The position numbers and the translations under genes are program-made. Below, one piece after another: positions 8,933-17,677 of a DNA stretch of 33,945 nucleotides (within the stretch, counting starts at the first letter, position 1; every line of letters begins with the position of its first letter). The DNA is taken from positions 1 through 33,945 of the forward strand of contig MHWN01000011.1 of the NCBI GenBank assembly GCA_001825395.1, in the 5' to 3' direction. The notes under the pieces are model-generated. The model did not search any database and was not told where the DNA came from. It was given only the letters and a program-made list of their open reading frames with translations. This DNA comes from Candidatus Zambryskibacteria bacterium RIFCSPLOWO2_02_FULL_39_26. GTDB lineage: Bacteria; Patescibacteriota; Minisyncoccia; Phycocordibacterales; DATDWN01.

Positions 8933-9487
8933 CTACTTACTACTAACTACTGATTTTGGCAGAATTTCCTCAATATGTTTGGCCTTATCAATAAACAAGA
9001 TTCCGTTCAAGTGGTCCACCTCGTGCTGAAAGATTTGAGCTAAGAGCCCTGTTGCCCCGCGGGTAAATTTTTTGCCGTTTTCGTCGTAGGCCACTATTGT
9101 GGCCTTGAGGCTTCTGCTGACTTTTCCATAAAGATATCTAACGGACAGACAACCTTCCTCCACAACCATTTTTTTCTTTGAGATTTTTTTTATGACGGGA
9201 TTTATATAAACAGTCGTAGCTAGCGTCTTATATTTTTTATTGTCTTCGGTCAGCTCAGACTTAGATTCTTTGACAATATCTTGGATTCTTTTAGAGACAA
9301 CAAATATACGCAGTGGATATCCGATTTGTGGTCCTGCTATGGCTACACCGTCGTCTTGTGATTCCAAGGCCACTTTCATTTCCTCAATGATTTTTTGAAT
9401 TTTTGGCGATTTTATAGAATTAGCCGATATTTCCACGGCCATTTTTCGCAAAATCGGCGCTTCTTTTTGAAATATTTTCTTCGGCAT
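8933..9487 (-). CDS. def: Peptide deformylase
   Basis: GVAIAGPQIG, EEGCLS, QHEVDHLNG motifs; likely start MPKKIF at 9487, upstream extension to 9565 looks non-coding. Confidence 0.9.
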   Translation of the reverse strand: MPKKIFQKEAPILRKMAVEISANSIKSPKIQKIIEEMKVALESQDDGVAIAGPQIGYPLRIFVVSKRIQDIVKESKSELTEDNKKYKTLATTVYINPVIKKISKKKMVVEEGCLSVRYLYGKVSRSLKATIVAYDENGKKFTRGATGLLAQIFQHEVDHLNGILFIDKAKHIEEILPKSVVSSK

Positions 9488-9654
9488 TAAGAGTTGAATT
9501 TTGAAATTTGTTGAACTATGTTTCGAGAGGAGACTCTCGGAGGCTGTCGAGCCGAGAGTGAGCAAATTTAAAGCCCTTAAATTATGCGTGCTCCTTGAGA
9601 AATATAGTGAAAAAGAATTTCAAAATATATCTTACATTATCACAAAAATAAGTA

Positions 9655-11574
9655 TTATAAAAGTGTGGCGGGGTTAACTTTAACCAAGCAATATTGTGGC
9701 AAGGAGCGAAGTTTCAGTAGAAGTTCTTTATCCACCCATTTGTCCTTTGGTATTGAGATCAGTCCATGCATTGTGTATTTTGTTTTTCCGCCCGGGTTCC
9801 AAGCGTCAAAAATATTAACCTCATAAGGTTTGAGAAATTCCTTAATTCCTTCCATCTCCTCTTTGACTGTGGTTTTTTCTCCTTCTAAAGTTATTTTTAT
9901 GTAAGTGGCGAAAGGTGGGTAGCCAATTGATTTTCTATCATCAATTTCATCACGAAAAAAATCCAAGAGGTTGCCTTTGACGGCGTAATCAAATATTTTT
10001 ATGTTTTCTTTCCTGGTTTGGATGAGAAAATTTTTGAGAGCCAAATCTCTTATAGACAAAAGAATATGAAATATTTTTTCGTTAATTTGGAAATCCGGTA
10101 TGGTAAAATACGAGTCAATTGACACCACGGCGCAGTTTTCAATTTTTTGATTGAGGTAGGAGAGGGCCATTTCTGTACCGACCATGAGGCTTCCCGGCGT
10201 AGCATAAAACAAATCTCGCACTTTTACGGCTTGTTTGTGGGTTTTGACATTTTCTTTGTCCATAATAAAAATTTTGACTTTTGGCAGAATAGCCGCTACT
10301 TCTTTTGCTACATTTTCCGTGCCGATGCCCATGGGGTTTAGCCTCCAGCCCTTGCAGTGGATGCAAAGCTCATCGGCTTCTCGGCGCTCTCCGCAGTGAT
10401 TGCAAACAAAAAGATTGCCCTTGCCTGTAACGGTTTTTTGGGATGATTTGCTATAAAGTACCACCGGCGCATTGCAATTTCTACAGACAACAACCGTTCC
10501 GCAATCACTGCAAACCGTTATAGGGAATAGACCCTTTCTTCCACAGAAAAGAAAAGTATGTTCATTATTTTCAATGGTGTTTCGAATTATACTTTTCAAT
10601 TTCTGGCCGAAAATGGTAAATTCCTTTTTTTTCATATCTTGCGGGAAACGCATATTTACTATTTCACTCCCATTAGTGCTAAGCGAACGAAACTTCAAGG
10701 GCGACAATTCAGAATAGGTCATATCTCTATTCGGATTTTTTAACTCCCAAAGAGTTTCAATCCGCAAAAGCGAATCGCCTAAAACAAGACGAATATTGGT
10801 TTCTCTGGCTATTATTTCCACTGCCGCGCGAATATCAATAAAAGGTCGGGATTGCATTTTATAAGCTCGGGAAGATTCTTTTTCCAAAACAATCGTGCCG
10901 AGATCGCTTCGGGGGATGGATAAAAAAGAACCGGTGGCGATGATAAGGACAGGGTGAGGGCTTTCTATAATTTCTCGCCAGAGGCGGACTATTTCCTTTT
11001 TAGAAAATCCCGCTTGTATTGTAAATGTGTATTTTTCAATGCCTTTTTCTAAGACAGATGTAGCGTTCAGCAAATCTTCCGTGGTCGGCAAACAGAAAAA
11101 AACAGAGCGATTTTTAGCAAATTCCTCGCGAACCAAACTTTTGTAAGTGGCATAGCGCTCGGAATTGTCAGATTGCAGTAGAAGGGTTTCATAAAAAATA
11201 CCGACAGGTTTTTCTTGTGTTTTATATTCTAAATCAGCGCTTTGATCCAAAATGGTTTTTGGAATAAGCACCGATAAAACTGCGCCCACCTCCCCCGCAT
11301 GATAATCGGCAATTTTTTTTGCACTGGCCACAAAAGAATCAGATAAAAATCTGTCAGTTTTTGTTTGCCCGATTTTTCTTATGCCATATGGCAGAGATTT
11401 AATTTCTGATTTTGAATCAAGAGCCTTTTTGCTTTCCACCACCAGACCAAAGCCGGATTTTTTCCTAAGAGGAATGGATATTAACGAGCCGATGGGCGGG
11501 TTCGTTTTAGCGAAATATGTCAGGCTGTCTTTGCCAACGCCACGACTGATAGGAATGACGGTAAGGAGATACAT
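9655..11574 (-). CDS. priA: PriA-like primosomal protein N', degenerate ATPase
   Basis: 639 aa; PriA zinc-binding region CSDCGTVVVCRNC...CNHCGERREADELCIHC; C-terminal 'GYPPFATYIKI'; ATPase motifs not recognisable. Confidence 0.8.
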   Translation of the reverse strand: MYLLTVIPISRGVGKDSLTYFAKTNPPIGSLISIPLRKKSGFGLVVESKKALDSKSEIKSLPYGIRKIGQTKTDRFLSDSFVASAKKIADYHAGEVGAVLSVLIPKTILDQSADLEYKTQEKPVGIFYETLLLQSDNSERYATYKSLVREEFAKNRSVFFCLPTTEDLLNATSVLEKGIEKYTFTIQAGFSKKEIVRLWREIIESPHPVLIIATGSFLSIPRSDLGTIVLEKESSRAYKMQSRPFIDIRAAVEIIARETNIRLVLGDSLLRIETLWELKNPNRDMTYSELSPLKFRSLSTNGSEIVNMRFPQDMKKKEFTIFGQKLKSIIRNTIENNEHTFLFCGRKGLFPITVCSDCGTVVVCRNCNAPVVLYSKSSQKTVTGKGNLFVCNHCGERREADELCIHCKGWRLNPMGIGTENVAKEVAAILPKVKIFIMDKENVKTHKQAVKVRDLFYATPGSLMVGTEMALSYLNQKIENCAVVSIDSYFTIPDFQINEKIFHILLSIRDLALKNFLIQTRKENIKIFDYAVKGNLLDFFRDEIDDRKSIGYPPFATYIKITLEGEKTTVKEEMEGIKEFLKPYEVNIFDAWNPGGKTKYTMHGLISIPKDKWVDKELLLKLRSLPQYCLVKVNPATLL

Positions 11575-11582
11575 GTGTGGAA

Positions 11583-12347
11583 TTATATCACTACCTGCAT
11601 TAACACTTCTCCGTCCAAGACATAAATAAAGCTCGAGTCTGTTTTCATAAACAAAGGCTTTTGCCCTCTATATACGGGCATAAAGTTTTGATTGCCTTTC
11701 TCATCAATTTCTATAACAAAAACAGAACCCAAAGTTGAAAACATTACAACGTCAGATCTGTCTTTGTAGAAAGATAAATTCCGGACTATGGTGTCCGGCT
11801 GGATGACATTTATAATTTTATCTCCGATTTTGGCCATAACAGCGTTATCCTCAAGCCAAATAGAAGCAGATTTATCAACAGAGAAAAGTGGTGTCAATTT
11901 ATCCGGCGAAGGAACGGTTACTAGGCCGTTTCGTATTCTCAAATAGTCCGGATCGTTTTTGGTGATAATTTCACCGGTGGCATTTTGTGATACGAAAATC
12001 GGAAAAAGGTTTAAGGTCTTATTGCTTTCAATTACAAAATCTTTTTTCCATGGAAAATATCCATCATGAGAAATAATAACGGAGTGTTTTGTCGGTGAAA
12101 AGGGTAAAGTGATTGTCTCATTGTCTTTTGTTGTCGTTATTTTTTCCGACTGATCAATAAAGATGGAAGTCAGAGGAAGAGAAATACTCATGCTTAACTG
12201 ACCCAACTTGCCAAGAGTTAAGTCTCCCTTAAATCTATAACCCATTTCATACAAACTAATGGATACAATAAGTAAAACCAGTACAACTGTTACCAAGCCA
12301 TACCATTTTTTATTTTCTAAAATATGAACTTTTGCATTCTCCGGCAT
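11583..12347 (-). CDS. PEGA-domain-like membrane-anchored protein
   Basis: 254 aa, N-terminal TM, 'TLPFSPTKHSVIISHDGYFPWKKDFVIESNKTLNLFPIFV'. Confidence 0.6.
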   Translation of the reverse strand: MPENAKVHILENKKWYGLVTVVLVLLIVSISLYEMGYRFKGDLTLGKLGQLSMSISLPLTSIFIDQSEKITTTKDNETITLPFSPTKHSVIISHDGYFPWKKDFVIESNKTLNLFPIFVSQNATGEIITKNDPDYLRIRNGLVTVPSPDKLTPLFSVDKSASIWLEDNAVMAKIGDKIINVIQPDTIVRNLSFYKDRSDVVMFSTLGSVFVIEIDEKGNQNFMPVYRGQKPLFMKTDSSFIYVLDGEVLMQVVI

Positions 12348-12368
12348 ATTGGTTATAGTATAGACGAT

Positions 12369-13382
12369 ATGGGAATTTTTTCAAAAAAACTAGGGATTGA
12401 TTTAGGCACGGCTAATACTTTAGTCTACGTTCCTAACCGTGGAGTTGTTTTAAATGAACCCTCTGTGGTGGCTGTTTCTGAAGAGGATAACCGCATTGTA
12501 GCCATTGGAATTGAAGCAAAAGAAATGATTGGTAGAACGCCAGAGTCAATTGTAGCTTATAGGCCGATGAAGGATGGGGTTATTGCCGACTACAGAGTGA
12601 CGGAGGCCATGCTCCGATATTACATGGACAAGGCCTTGGGCAAATGGAATTTTGTCAAACCGGAAGTTTTGGTTTCCGTTCCGGCTGGAGTGACCTCTAC
12701 CGAAAGACGAGCGGTAATAGAAGCGGCCGTTCGGGCAGGAGCTAAAAACGCCTATGTGGTTAAGGAACCCATACTTGCGGCCATCGGTGCGGGTATTCCT
12801 ATTCATGAAGCTATCGGGCATATGATAGTTGATATCGGCGGGGGAACAACGGATGTGGCGGTAATAGCGCTTGGTGGGATTGTTTCTTCCACATCAGTAA
12901 AATGTGCCGGAAATAAAATTGATTATGCTATTGCCGATTATATAAAGAAAACTTTTAACCTAGGAATTGGCGACAAAACGGCCGAGGATATCAAAATAAA
13001 AATCGGCTCTGCTATTCCGGTTGACGAAGAACTGGTCATGATGATAAAGGGTCGTGATTTTGTCACAGGTCTTCCTCGGAGCGTTGAAATAAAAACAAAC
13101 GAAGTGGTCAAAGCTATCAGCAAAGATTTGCGCGAAATGATAAAAGCCATAAAAGATGTTTTACAGGAAACTCCGCCGGAGCTTTCTTCCGATATTATTG
13201 ATCAAGGAATTATCATGACCGGTGGCTCGTCCCAGCTTCGAAATTTTCCGGAATTAGTTTTCCGTCGAACCGGTGTCAAAGCCGTGATGGCTAAAGATCC
13301 GATTTATTGTGTCGCTCGCGGGACAGGCATTGCACTTGAACATCTGGACGTGTATAAAAAATCAGTGATTTCAAAGAGGTAG
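12369..13382 (+). CDS. mreB: Rod shape-determining protein MreB (copy 1)
   Basis: GIDLGTANTLVYV, VDIGGGTTDVAVIALG, MTGGSSQLRN; start ATG 12369. Confidence 0.93.
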   Translation: MGIFSKKLGIDLGTANTLVYVPNRGVVLNEPSVVAVSEEDNRIVAIGIEAKEMIGRTPESIVAYRPMKDGVIADYRVTEAMLRYYMDKALGKWNFVKPEVLVSVPAGVTSTERRAVIEAAVRAGAKNAYVVKEPILAAIGAGIPIHEAIGHMIVDIGGGTTDVAVIALGGIVSSTSVKCAGNKIDYAIADYIKKTFNLGIGDKTAEDIKIKIGSAIPVDEELVMMIKGRDFVTGLPRSVEIKTNEVVKAISKDLREMIKAIKDVLQETPPELSSDIIDQGIIMTGGSSQLRNFPELVFRRTGVKAVMAKDPIYCVARGTGIALEHLDVYKKSVISKR

Positions 13383-13383
13383 T

Positions 13384-13412
13384 TTCAAATCTCTTACTCG
13401 TCACAATTTTTT
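13384..13412. repeat. Solo copy related to the terminal repeat at 21504-21531
   Basis: TTTCAAATCTCTTACTCGTCACAATTTTT vs TTTTAAATCTCTTACTCATCACAACTTTTTT. Confidence 0.65.
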
Positions 13413-13493
13413 CTAGTACCAGAATAATGATGTGGTCTCTGCCGAGATCCTCCGAGAGCCTGGCTTCCTTTTTTGTTTTGATATAATAAAAAG

Positions 13494-14180
13494 ATGCATC
13501 AATTGCTTAGAATGTACCATTCAAAAGAGCTTCATCATGCCTACTATTTTGTGGAACACAAAGCGGGGGAGCTTGTTTCTAAACTGAAACATTTTTTAGA
13601 GAATGTTGTTGGGATTAAAACTGTTGGCAATCCGGATTTTTATCATGGCAAATTTGAAACTCTGACAATTGATGATGCTCGGACAATCACCGAATTATCT
13701 GGACGAAAGAGTTTTAACTACTTGGAAGCAAGGCTTCCAAGTAGGAGAATATATATTATCGAGGCGGATTTTGTTACAGAAGAAGCTCAAAACTCACTGC
13801 TGAAAGTTTTTGAGGAACCGACTTCTGGCACACACTTTTTTATTATTTCACCGCAAGAAATTTTGCTTCCAACTTTACGTTCCCGCATGATGGTAATTGA
13901 AGGTGAAAGTCAAAAGTCCGTAAAAGAGGAAAACATATTGAGATTACCATTGAATGAAAGGTTAGCCAAAGTTAAAGAGATAACCGAGGGAATAAGCAAT
14001 GAAGAAAAAACAAAACAAGACGCTATTATTTTACTCAATCAAGTTGAAGTGGAACTTTACGAAAAGGGTGTGGAAAAATCAAGCGGAGCTTTAAAAGTTT
14101 GCGAATCTGCCCGGGCCTCACTTTATGATCGCGGGGCCCCTATCAAAATGATACTAGAAAATTTAATGCTCTCTATTTAA
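13494..14180 (+). CDS. holB: DNA polymerase III delta'-like subunit (HolB-like)
   Basis: 'RRIYIIEADFVTEEAQNSLLKVFEEPTSGTHFFIISPQEILLPTLRSRM'. Confidence 0.8.
   Translation: MHQLLRMYHSKELHHAYYFVEHKAGELVSKLKHFLENVVGIKTVGNPDFYHGKFETLTIDDARTITELSGRKSFNYLEARLPSRRIYIIEADFVTEEAQNSLLKVFEEPTSGTHFFIISPQEILLPTLRSRMMVIEGESQKSVKEENILRLPLNERLAKVKEITEGISNEEKTKQDAIILLNQVEVELYEKGVEKSSGALKVCESARASLYDRGAPIKMILENLMLSI
13718..13744. repeat. Perfect palindrome in holB: 12-bp arms, 3-nt loop
   Basis: CTACTTGGAAGC-AAG-GCTTCCAAGTAG. Confidence 0.9.
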
Positions 14181-14249
14181 TATTGTTGTATTTATTATAC
14201 AATTCATTTCCTTCGATATATTGAAAATTGCGTATGGTACAATACGCTT

Positions 14250-14801
14250 ATGGCCTATAACTTCACTCCCTTCAAAGTAAAGCTCAAAGAAACCGAAGAT
14301 TGGCTTAAGCATGAATATTCCGGTATTCGCACCGGACGGGCTACACCGGCTATTTTGGACGGAGTTAAAGTTGAAGCCTATGGAACGCCCATGACCGTCA
14401 CCCAAGTTGCCAGTATTTCTGTAGAAGACCCAAGAACACTTCGGATAACTCCGTGGGATATGTCTTTAGTAAAGGCCGTTGAAAAGGGCGTTGTTTCTGG
14501 GGATTTAGGGTTGTCAGTGACGGTTGACGACAAGGGGCTTCGAGTAATTTTTCCAGAACTGACTTCCGATAGGCGAGCAGGACTGGTTAAAATCGCTAAA
14601 CAAAAACTTGAAGATGCCCGCATTGCTCTAAGGGGAGAGAGAGAAAAAATTGTCAAAGACATTGATAAAAAAGAAAAAGAAGGCGGAATGGGAGAAGATG
14701 ATAAATTTCGCTTAAAAGCCGAACTTCAAAAAATGTTGGATGAAGCTGGGAAAGCGCTTGATACCGCTTTCAGTAAGAAGGAGAAGGAGATAGGGGAATA
14801 A
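14250..14801 (+). CDS. frr: Ribosome recycling factor
   Basis: 183 aa; 'GIRTGRATPAILDGVKVEAYG...LRITPWD'. Confidence 0.94.
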   Translation: MAYNFTPFKVKLKETEDWLKHEYSGIRTGRATPAILDGVKVEAYGTPMTVTQVASISVEDPRTLRITPWDMSLVKAVEKGVVSGDLGLSVTVDDKGLRVIFPELTSDRRAGLVKIAKQKLEDARIALRGEREKIVKDIDKKEKEGGMGEDDKFRLKAELQKMLDEAGKALDTAFSKKEKEIGE

Positions 14802-14888
14802 GCATAAATTTAATTTATAAATTTTAAATCAAATCTGAATTTTAAAATTAAAATATTTAAACACTCATTTAAAACTTAAAATTCTTTT

Positions 14889-15989
14889 ATGTCTGTAATA
14901 ATTTTTTTGATAATTTTGGCAGTTTTGATTTTTGTTCACGAACTCGGGCATTTTATCGTGGCCAAAAAATCCGGGATCAGAGTGGATGAATTCGGTTTAG
15001 GATTTCCACCAAAAATATATTCTAAAAAAATTGGCGAAACTTTATACACTTTGAATACTATTCCATTTGGAGGTTTTGTCAAAATTTTCGGTGAAGATGC
15101 TCATATTGAGACTATCTCGGATGCAGAAAAATCTGGAAGTTTTTATTACAAGCCAAAATGGATTAAAGCCAGCGTTCTTGCGGCTGGAGTGGTTTTCAAC
15201 ATCATTTTTGCCTGGTTTTTAATTTCATGGGGCTTAATGCTGGGACTTCCAGCGCCCGCGGGCCATTCCAGTTTTGGGGAAGTTAGAAACTTAAAAACCA
15301 TTGTGACGGAAGTTTTGCCGGACTCACCGGCCGATAAAGGAGGCCTTCTTCCGGGGGACTATATTCTTTCTGTATCATCCGGAAAGATTGTTCTTTTGGG
15401 TGGCACTCTCACGCCAGAAAATGTTCAGCAAACCATTAGCCAGAGTAAAGGTCAAAGTATTGAATTAACCTACAAAAGAGGGAGTGCAGAACCTAAAGAT
15501 ATTTCTTTGATTCCTGATGTTGATATTATTCCAGGCAAAAAGGCTGTGGGTATTGCCATGGACAGTGTTGGAATACTGAAACTGCCGGTCCATCTGGCTG
15601 TTTTGGAAGGAGCCCGCATCACTTATCTTCTCTTGAAAACTACAACAGTCGGTCTTTTGGGATTTCTTGGTGATGTCATTACCTTTAAATCGGATTTCTC
15701 TCAAATTTCCGGTCCGGTAGGAATTGCCAGCGTAGTTTCAGAGGCCAAAAATCTTGGTTTTGTTTACTTGCTTTCTTTGGTAGCTTTGATTTCCATTAAC
15801 CTCGCCGTCATAAATCTTTTTCCATTTCCGGCTCTTGACGGCGGAAGATTGTTTTTTCTTTTGATTGAGGCAATAATTAACCGACCAATTCCGGGAGCTT
15901 TCGTTCGGTATGCCAATGTTGTCGGTTTTGGACTGCTCATTCTTCTTATGATTGTTGTTACCAGTCATGATATTTTAAAGCTGTTCTAA
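14889..15989 (+). CDS. rseP: Site-2 protease RseP family (M50) with PDZ domain
   Basis: HELGH, 'PDSPADKGGLLPGDYILSV', 'NLFPFPALDGGRLFFLLIEAI'. Confidence 0.92.
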   Translation: MSVIIFLIILAVLIFVHELGHFIVAKKSGIRVDEFGLGFPPKIYSKKIGETLYTLNTIPFGGFVKIFGEDAHIETISDAEKSGSFYYKPKWIKASVLAAGVVFNIIFAWFLISWGLMLGLPAPAGHSSFGEVRNLKTIVTEVLPDSPADKGGLLPGDYILSVSSGKIVLLGGTLTPENVQQTISQSKGQSIELTYKRGSAEPKDISLIPDVDIIPGKKAVGIAMDSVGILKLPVHLAVLEGARITYLLLKTTTVGLLGFLGDVITFKSDFSQISGPVGIASVVSEAKNLGFVYLLSLVALISINLAVINLFPFPALDGGRLFFLLIEAIINRPIPGAFVRYANVVGFGLLILLMIVVTSHDILKLF

Positions 15990-16019
15990 GACTCGGCAAA
16001 TAATATCTTTTCAAAAATT

Positions 16020-16048
16020 TTGACTTTATTTGGCTTTTGTTCTATACT
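16020..16048 (+). promoter_or_regulatory. Sigma70-type promoter for ncRNA candidate A
   Basis: TTGACT - 17 nt - TATACT. Confidence 0.7.
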
Positions 16049-16054
16049 GAAATC

Positions 16055-16312
16055 AGATCTAAGCGTTTGAGCCCTCATTGCCCGGCTTTTGGGTGAAGTT
16101 CGGGTGCCACACCTCCATGAGGACTCAATGTTGTCAGCATCTTGCTATCCCGCGCGACTGTCCTGTCCCGGCTGTCCTGACAGATGTCCTAGTCTGTCAG
16201 AGGCAGTGTCCGGTTGACCAGTGACTGGCGCGATAAAAGCGAGATGCGTGGATAACGCTTCGGCCCGTGAAGCCTGGGAATACCAGGTTCCACGGTGTCC
16301 GGGGCTTTTTTG
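16055..16312 (+). ncRNA. Unclassified structured RNA candidate A (~258 nt)
   Basis: Own promoter, no convincing ORF, multiple GC hairpins (TTGAGcCCTCAT/ATGAGGaCTCAA; CTGACAGA/TCTGTCAG; CCTGG/CCAGG inside CCGTG/CACGG), ends with hairpin + TTTTTT. Confidence 0.6.
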
Positions 16313-16345
16313 CTCAAAAAACATTTTTCATATAAAATGTGAGGA

Positions 16346-17590
16346 ATGAGACAATCGCAACTTTTTACAAAAACCAGAAAAGAAGCTCCTGCTGATGAAG
16401 TTTCAAAAAACGCCCAATTGCTCATCAGAGCTGGCTTTATTCACAAGGAAATGGCCGGTGTTTATACTCTATTGCCGATGGGTCTTCGGGTCATAAAAAA
16501 TATTGAAGAAATAATTCGCAAGGAAATGAATGCCATCGGAGGACAAGAAATGTTTTTAACTGTTCTTCAAGATAAAGAAATCTGGGAAAAAACCAATCGT
16601 TGGTCAAGCGATAAAGTAGATATTTGGTTCAAAACAAACTTGAAATCCGGAGGAGAGCTTGGATTGGGTCCGACACATGAAGAGCCGATTGCTAGGATGA
16701 TGACCAACCATATAAGTTCGTACAAAAATCTTCCGATATACGCCTATCAATTCCAAACAAAATTCAGAAACGAGGTCAGAGCCAAAAGTGGCATTATTCG
16801 CGGCCGAGAATTTTCCATGAAAGATCTTTATTCTTTTGATTTAGACCAGACTGGTCTTGACGCTTTCTATGAAAAAGTGGCTCTAGCATATAAAAGAGTA
16901 TTTAATACAGTGGGTATTGGTCATCAAACCTACAGAACTTTCGCTTCAGGCGGCCCGTTTTCAAAATATAGTCATGAATTTCAAACCGTTTGCGAGGCTG
17001 GTGAAGACAGGATTTATTTGGATGAAAAAAGTGGAATTGCCGTGAACAAAGAGGTTCTGAATGACGAGGTTTTAAAAGATTTGAAACTAGCTAAAAAAGA
17101 TTTAATTGAAAAGAAAACAATTGAAGTTGGAAATATTTTTAAGCTTGGAACTAAATTTTCCGAGCCCTTAGGTCTCTTTTACACTGATGAATCCGGAGTG
17201 TCAAAACCAGTCATCATGGGTTCATACGGCATTGGTCCGGGAAGAGTGATGGGCACAATTGTTGAATTGCTTTCCGATGATAAGGGTCTTGTTTGGCCTA
17301 AAACTACCGCTCCTTTCCAAGTGCACTTGGTTCGCTTGGGCGAAAATCAGGCAGTTGTGTCATTTGCTGATAATCTATATAGTGATTTGGAGAAGCGAGG
17401 CGTTGAAGTTTTGTATGACGACAGGGACCTTCGACCCGGCGAAAAATTTGCAGATTCAGACCTTATTGGTATTCCTGTACGTTTTGTAGTGAGCGATAAA
17501 ACAGTTGCAGAAAATAAAATTGAGGTTAAGCATAGAACATTGTCCGAATCTGAGCTAATGTCAATTAAGGACGCCTTGAAAATTTTGTAA
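16346..17590 (+). CDS. proS: Prolyl-tRNA synthetase
   Basis: 414 aa; MRQSQLFTKTRKEAPADEVSKNAQLLIRAGFI, 'LGPTHEEPI', 'GSYGIGPGRVMGTIVE'. Confidence 0.94.
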   Translation: MRQSQLFTKTRKEAPADEVSKNAQLLIRAGFIHKEMAGVYTLLPMGLRVIKNIEEIIRKEMNAIGGQEMFLTVLQDKEIWEKTNRWSSDKVDIWFKTNLKSGGELGLGPTHEEPIARMMTNHISSYKNLPIYAYQFQTKFRNEVRAKSGIIRGREFSMKDLYSFDLDQTGLDAFYEKVALAYKRVFNTVGIGHQTYRTFASGGPFSKYSHEFQTVCEAGEDRIYLDEKSGIAVNKEVLNDEVLKDLKLAKKDLIEKKTIEVGNIFKLGTKFSEPLGLFYTDESGVSKPVIMGSYGIGPGRVMGTIVELLSDDKGLVWPKTTAPFQVHLVRLGENQAVVSFADNLYSDLEKRGVEVLYDDRDLRPGEKFADSDLIGIPVRFVVSDKTVAENKIEVKHRTLSESELMSIKDALKIL

Positions 17591-17677
17591 CGAATTTTAC
17601 GAATAAGATTGAATTTACGAATGGGTTAATGATAATTTGTGTTTATTCGTACATTCGGTTACATTTGTATAATTCGT

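Noticed and set aside
9488-9565. N-terminal extension of peptide deformylase (MLTLGSTASESLLSKHSS...)
   Set aside because: Encoded by a hairpin-rich repeat-like intergenic block; deformylase proteins start near MPKKIF at 9487.
16055-16312. T-box leader for proS
   Set aside because: No T-box consensus (AGGGUGGnACCGCG) or specifier-loop layout seen; the element ends in a terminator but no antiterminator was identified.
16189-16425. 78-aa minus ORF upstream of proS
   Set aside because: Overlaps the structured RNA candidate and the proS start on the opposite strand; no SD or homology.
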